A program made the translations under genes and the position numbers. A stretch of DNA of 64,000 bases from Pseudomonas chlororaphis (GTDB taxonomy: Bacteria; Pseudomonadota; Gammaproteobacteria; Pseudomonadales; Pseudomonadaceae), in assembly GCF_001921865.1 (NCBI RefSeq), contig NZ_MSCT01000025.1:1-64000 (forward strand). Direction: 5' to 3'. Shown one piece after another: positions 61,000-64,000 of the stretch. The notes beneath the pieces were generated by a model that worked only from the letters and a program-made list of their open reading frames with translations, made no database searches and was not told the DNA's origin. Every line of letters begins with the position of its first letter. Within the stretch, counting starts at the first letter, position 1.

Positions 61000-62025
61000 A
61001 TGTTCAAGCCCCTGGCCGTTGCCGCTGCCGTGCTCACTGCTTTCAGCATGAACGCCTTCGCTGCGAAGACCGAACTGACCGTCTACACCGCCCTCGAAGC
61101 CGAGCAGCTCAAGAGCTACAAGCAGGCTTTCGAAGCCGCCAACCCGGACGTGGAAATCAAGTGGGTGCGCGACTCCACCGGGATCATCACCGCCAAGCTG
61201 CTGGCGGAAAAAGCCCGGCCGCAGGCGGACGCGGTGTGGGGCCTGGCCGCTTCCAGCCTGGCGATCCTCGACCAGCAGGGCATGCTGCAAAGCTACGCGC
61301 CGAAGGATTTGGGCAAGATCGGCGGCAACTACCGCGACGCCGCCAACCCGCCGGCTTGGGTCGGCATGGACGTGTGGGCCGCGACCATCTGCTTCAACAC
61401 CGTCGAGGCCGAAAAGCAGGGCCTGACCAAGCCGGTGAGCTGGCAGGACCTGACCAAGCCTGAGTACAAGGGCAAGATCGTCATGCCGAACCCGGCCTCG
61501 TCCGGCACCGGTTTCCTCGACGTCAGCGCCTGGTTGCAGACCTTCGGCGAGAAGCAGGGCTGGCAGTACATGGACGATTTGCACCAGAACATCGGCCAGT
61601 ACGTCCACTCCGGCTCCAAGCCGTGCAAGCTGGCGGCGGCCGGCGAGTTCCCGATCGGCATCTCCTTCGAGTACCCGGCCGTGCAGCTCAAGCGCCAGGG
61701 CGCGCCGCTGGACATCGTGCTGCCGAAGGAAGGCCTGGGCTGGGAAATCGAAGCCACCGCCGTCATCAAGGGCACCCCCCATGAAGAAGCCGCGAAGAAA
61801 CTCGCCGACTTCTCCGCCAGCCCCGCGGCCATGGAGCTGTACAAGGAGAACTTCGCGGTCCTGGCCCAGCCGGGCATCGCCAAGCCGCAGACCGAACTGC
61901 CGGCCGACTACGAGCAGCGCCTGATCAAGAACGACTTCGCCTGGGCCTCGAAGAACCGCGACGAGATCCTCGCCGAGTGGCGCAAGCGCTATGACGGCAA
62001 GTCCGAGAAAGTCGTCGCCAAGTAA
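61000..62025 (+). CDS. Phosphonate ABC transporter, substrate-binding protein
   Basis: A 341-residue periplasmic binding protein of the type 2 (iron/phosphonate, SBP_bac_8-like) fold. Signal peptide FKPLAVAAAVLTAFSMNAFA is cleaved before AKTELTVYTALEAEQ. SSGTGFLDVSAWLQTFGEKQ and the WVRDSTGIITAKLLAEK segment resemble 2-aminoethylphosphonate binding proteins of this operon type. AAGGA ribosome site before ATG 61000. The exact ligand is inferred from the FAD and HD neighbours. Confidence 0.84.
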   Translation: MFKPLAVAAAVLTAFSMNAFAAKTELTVYTALEAEQLKSYKQAFEAANPDVEIKWVRDSTGIITAKLLAEKARPQADAVWGLAASSLAILDQQGMLQSYAPKDLGKIGGNYRDAANPPAWVGMDVWAATICFNTVEAEKQGLTKPVSWQDLTKPEYKGKIVMPNPASSGTGFLDVSAWLQTFGEKQGWQYMDDLHQNIGQYVHSGSKPCKLAAAGEFPIGISFEYPAVQLKRQGAPLDIVLPKEGLGWEIEATAVIKGTPHEEAAKKLADFSASPAAMELYKENFAVLAQPGIAKPQTELPADYEQRLIKNDFAWASKNRDEILAEWRKRYDGKSEKVVAK

Positions 62026-62038
62026 CCAATAGACCGCT

Positions 62039-62098
62039 ATCGCGAGCACGCTCGCTCCAACAAGGGACAACCCTGTAGGAGCGAGCGTGCTCGCGATC
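62039..62098. repeat. REP pair (inverted), GCACGCTC variant
   Basis: ATCGCGAGCACGCTCGCTCC and GTAGGAGCGAGCGTGCTCGC face each other inside the phosphonate cluster; both arms share the CACG/CGTG change in the head, so the hairpin is preserved. Confidence 0.85.
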
Positions 62099-62133
62099 GA
62101 CCTCGCAGAGGTCATCTCTCAAGGACCACACCC

Positions 62134-63267
62134 ATGAGCAACCACAACGACCTGCTGATCGTCGGCGCCGGCATCCTCGGGCTGTCCCACGCCTATGCTG
62201 CCGCCAAGCGCGGTTTGCGGGTCAGGGTTTTCGAGCGCAGCGCCACGCCCCTGGGCGCGTCGGTGCGCAATTTCGGCCAAGCCCTGGTGACTGGCCAGCC
62301 GCCCGGGGTCATGCTCGACCTGGCCCGGGCCAGCCGCGGCATCTGGGGCGACTGGGCGGAACTCGCCGGCTTGCCCCTCAAGCGCAACGGTTCCTACCTG
62401 TTTGCCCGCACCGAGGCCGAGGAACACGTGCTGCAGGCCTTCTGCGCCGGTCGCGCGCAGGAGCATGGTTACCGCGTCGAACTGCTGCGCGGCGCGGCGC
62501 TGAACGACCTGTACGGCGGGCGCTTTCGCCATCACCGCGCGGCGCTGCATGGCCTGGACGACCAGCAGCTGTATTCCCGGGAAGCCATCCCGCAGCTGAT
62601 CGACTACCTGCGCCGCGACCTTGGGGTGGCGTTCCATTTTTCCACCCTGGTGCGCGATATCGAGCCCGGCCGCTTGCACAGCACTGCCGGCAGCTTCGCC
62701 GCGGCACAGATCCTGGTCTGTTCCGGCCACGACTACCAGACCCTGCTGGCCGAGCCGATCGCCGCGCTCGACCCGCAGATCTGCCGCCTGCAAATGCTCC
62801 GCGTCCGGCCCGAGGCGCCGCTGGACCTGCAACATGCACTGCTCACCGGCCTGAGCTGCGTGCACTACGGCGCTTTTGCCGACCTGCCCGAAGCGGCGGC
62901 GGTGCAGGCGCAGATCCTGCGGGACACGCCGCACCTGCACGAAAACGGCATTCACCTGCTGATCAGCCCGACGCCTTATGGCGAACTGATCATCGGTGAT
63001 TCCCACCATTACGGCAGCGACCCGTCGCCGTTCAATGCCGAGCAGGTGGATAACTGGATGCTCGAGCTGGCCGAGCACACCCTGGGCTGCAAGGTGCAGG
63101 TGGTCGAGCGCTGGCAGGGGGTCTACGGCGCTCGCGGGCCGGGGCCGTTCTCGTTCCTGCAACCGGCTGCCGGGGTCAGCGTAGCCCTGATGCATACCGG
63201 GGTGGGCATGAGCGTCGGGCCGGCCATGGCCGAGGGCAATATCGCCCGTTTGCTGGAGGAAGCCTGA
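62134..63267 (+). CDS. FAD-dependent oxidoreductase of the phosphonate cluster
   Basis: A 377-residue DAO-fold flavoenzyme. The dinucleotide-binding motif LIVGAGILGLSHAYAAAKRG opens the protein, and the fold closes with a second FAD-contacting block MHTGVGMSVGPAMAEGNIAR. The family is recurrent in phosphonate-degradation operons, where members have been reported to oxidise 2-aminoethylphosphonate or N-alkylated forms to phosphonoacetaldehyde. The next gene overlaps its stop codon, so the two products are made together. The exact substrate is not told by sequence. Confidence 0.87.
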   Translation: MSNHNDLLIVGAGILGLSHAYAAAKRGLRVRVFERSATPLGASVRNFGQALVTGQPPGVMLDLARASRGIWGDWAELAGLPLKRNGSYLFARTEAEEHVLQAFCAGRAQEHGYRVELLRGAALNDLYGGRFRHHRAALHGLDDQQLYSREAIPQLIDYLRRDLGVAFHFSTLVRDIEPGRLHSTAGSFAAAQILVCSGHDYQTLLAEPIAALDPQICRLQMLRVRPEAPLDLQHALLTGLSCVHYGAFADLPEAAAVQAQILRDTPHLHENGIHLLISPTPYGELIIGDSHHYGSDPSPFNAEQVDNWMLELAEHTLGCKVQVVERWQGVYGARGPGPFSFLQPAAGVSVALMHTGVGMSVGPAMAEGNIARLLEEA

Positions 63268-63821
63268 TGGCACCTGAACAGCGGATCGCCGAAGTGTTCG
63301 GCCTGTACGAACGCTTTGGCGACAGCGACTACATCGGCGAGCCGGTGTCGCAGATCGAACACATGTCCCAGGCCGCGCAATTGGCGATGGCCGAGGGGTT
63401 CGACGACGAAGTGGTGCTGGCGGCGTTCTTCCACGATATCGGGCATATCTGCGAGAAGGACCCGCAGAGCATGGGCGGTTTCGGCACGGTCAGCCATGAG
63501 CGGCTGGGCGCCGACTACCTGCGCCGCGCCGGCTTCAGCGAGCGCCTGGCGCGGTTGGTGGAGTATCACGTGCAGGCCAAGCGTTACCTGACCTTCAAGG
63601 AGCCGGGCTACTACCAGCGCCTGAGCGAAGCCAGCCGCCTCACCCTGGAATACCAGGGCGGGATGATGAGCGCCGAGGAGGCCCATGCCTTCGAGCAGGA
63701 CCCACTGTGCGCGGTGAGCCTGCGTTTGCGCCACTGGGACGAACAGGCCAAGGAGTTGCGGGTGCCGGTGCTGGACTTGCAGGTGCTCAAGGACAAGGCG
63801 GCGCGGCTGCTGAACGCCTGA
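63267..63821 (+). CDS. HD-domain protein of the phosphonate cluster, PhnZ-like
   Basis: A 184-residue HD-fold protein that overlaps the FAD gene by one base (TGATG). Residues matching the ligands of the mixed-valence di-iron oxygenase PhnZ are all present: Tyr22 and Glu25 (YIGE), His32, His56-Asp57 (FFHDIGH), His60, His77, His101 and Asp158, with Lys105 in the phosphonate pocket. PhnZ cleaves (R)-2-amino-1-hydroxyethylphosphonate to glycine and phosphate. Residue numbering versus PhnZ is from memory. The presence of the Tyr and Glu, which simple HD phosphodiesterases lack, favours an oxygenase. No PhnY-type hydroxylase is visible in the window. Confidence 0.86.
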   Translation: MAPEQRIAEVFGLYERFGDSDYIGEPVSQIEHMSQAAQLAMAEGFDDEVVLAAFFHDIGHICEKDPQSMGGFGTVSHERLGADYLRRAGFSERLARLVEYHVQAKRYLTFKEPGYYQRLSEASRLTLEYQGGMMSAEEAHAFEQDPLCAVSLRLRHWDEQAKELRVPVLDLQVLKDKAARLLNA

Positions 63822-63851
63822 TCTGAATCCTGTAGTGCTTGGGAAATGGCT

Positions 63852-63913
63852 ATCGCGAGCACGCTCGCTCCTACGGACAGCACGTCCCCTGTAGGAGCGA
63901 GCTTGCTCGCGAT
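63852..63913. repeat. REP pair (inverted)
   Basis: ATCGCGAGCACGCTCGCTCC and GTAGGAGCGAGCTTGCTCGC between the HD gene and a convergent partial gene. The two arms carry different head variants (CACG versus CAAG type). Confidence 0.85.
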
Positions 63914-63919
63914 GGCGTC

Positions 63920-64000
63920 CTAACGGTCGAGCGCCACGCTCTGCGCCAACACCTCGATCTGCTCCTGGCGCTCGGCCTGGCTCAGGCGCGGCGCCGGGTT
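63920..64000 (-). CDS. C-terminal end of an unidentified protein (cut by window edge)
   Basis: The last 26 codons of a reverse-strand gene, reading NPAPRLSQAERQEQIEVLAQ then SVALDR and a TAG stop at 63920-63922. A charged, helical tail with no recognisable motif; reading continues off the window. I cannot identify the product. Confidence 0.4.
   Translation of the reverse strand, partial: NPAPRLSQAERQEQIEVLAQSVALDR

Noticed and set aside
3090..63913. Dispersed short repeats considered as CRISPR
   Set aside because: Units are inverted pairs in separate intergenic gaps, not direct repeats with regular spacers; they match the Pseudomonas REP type and no cas gene is present.

Overview
The window reads as the chromosome of a fluorescent-group Pseudomonas, close to P. 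protegens, P. chlororaphis or P. fluorescens. The reasons are the high G+C coding bias, the scattered Pseudomonas REP elements (core GTAGGAGCGAGC...GCTCGCGAT), and a gene order that from memory follows two stretches of the P. aeruginosa PAO1 map: spuI-spuABCDEFGH through the acylase, serA, aaaA, rpiA, ilvA, rppH, ptsP, lgt and thyA, with argE/argA brought alongside. I see no phage, integron, transposase, CRISPR array, rRNA or tRNA. Most of the window is conserved chromosomal backbone with a few small accessory insertions.

Region by region. 1-5.8 kb: the 5' end of a chemoreceptor gene, a solitary GspE/PilB-type ATPase, a small ACT-like protein divergent from an Lrp/AsnC regulator, a CYTH-CHAD protein and argE. 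5.8-9.2 kb: argA, preceded by a possible Arg-Arg leader peptide, and an OprD-family porin. 9.4-15.1 kb: a sulfur-scavenging block of lsfA (1-Cys peroxiredoxin) and ssuEADCB plus the small TOBE protein SsuF. 15.2-26.5 kb: a TetR regulator, then polyamine uptake and catabolism: spuI, a collapsed relic of spuA, spuB, spuC, the two binding proteins SpuD and SpuE, and the ABC transporter SpuFGH. 26.6-35.7 kb: an AhpD-like protein divergent from an AraC regulator, a HacB-like Ntn acylase, a thioredoxin-like DUF6436 protein, an alpha/beta hydrolase, DUF2059, a 2OG-Fe(II) oxygenase, DUF523, a periplasmic amino-acid binding protein and DUF4399.

35.8-46.6 kb: serA divergent from a D-2-hydroxyglutarate dehydrogenase gene (a known metabolic pair), an FAH-family protein, two tandem SdiA-regulated-domain paralogues, the M28-peptidase autotransporter AaaA, rpiA, ilvA and a DUF2269 membrane protein. 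46.7-54.0 kb: a HAD phosphatase, rppH and ptsP (RNA 5'-end processing and the nitrogen PTS), a TANGO2/NRDE protein, a TauE/SafE exporter, lgt and a long-form thyA. 54.1-57.0 kb: the cadmium/zinc resistance pair cadR-cadA with a clear MerR-type promoter. 57.0-63.8 kb: a phosphonate module with a LysR regulator, an ABC transporter (ATPase, fused permease, binding protein), an FAD oxidoreductase and an HD-domain protein that keeps every PhnZ-type iron ligand I can place. The window closes in a truncated reverse-strand gene.

The observations most worth following are the PhnZ-like phosphonate module, the internally deleted spuA between two glutamine-synthetase-like genes, the candidate leader peptide ending in two CGA arginine codons before argA, several strong unassigned palindromes (upstream of ssuE, between serA and the D-2-hydroxyglutarate dehydrogenase gene, and upstream of spuI), and a second interspersed inverted-repeat family distinct from the REPs. 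Locus comparisons with PAO1 are from memory and were not searched.
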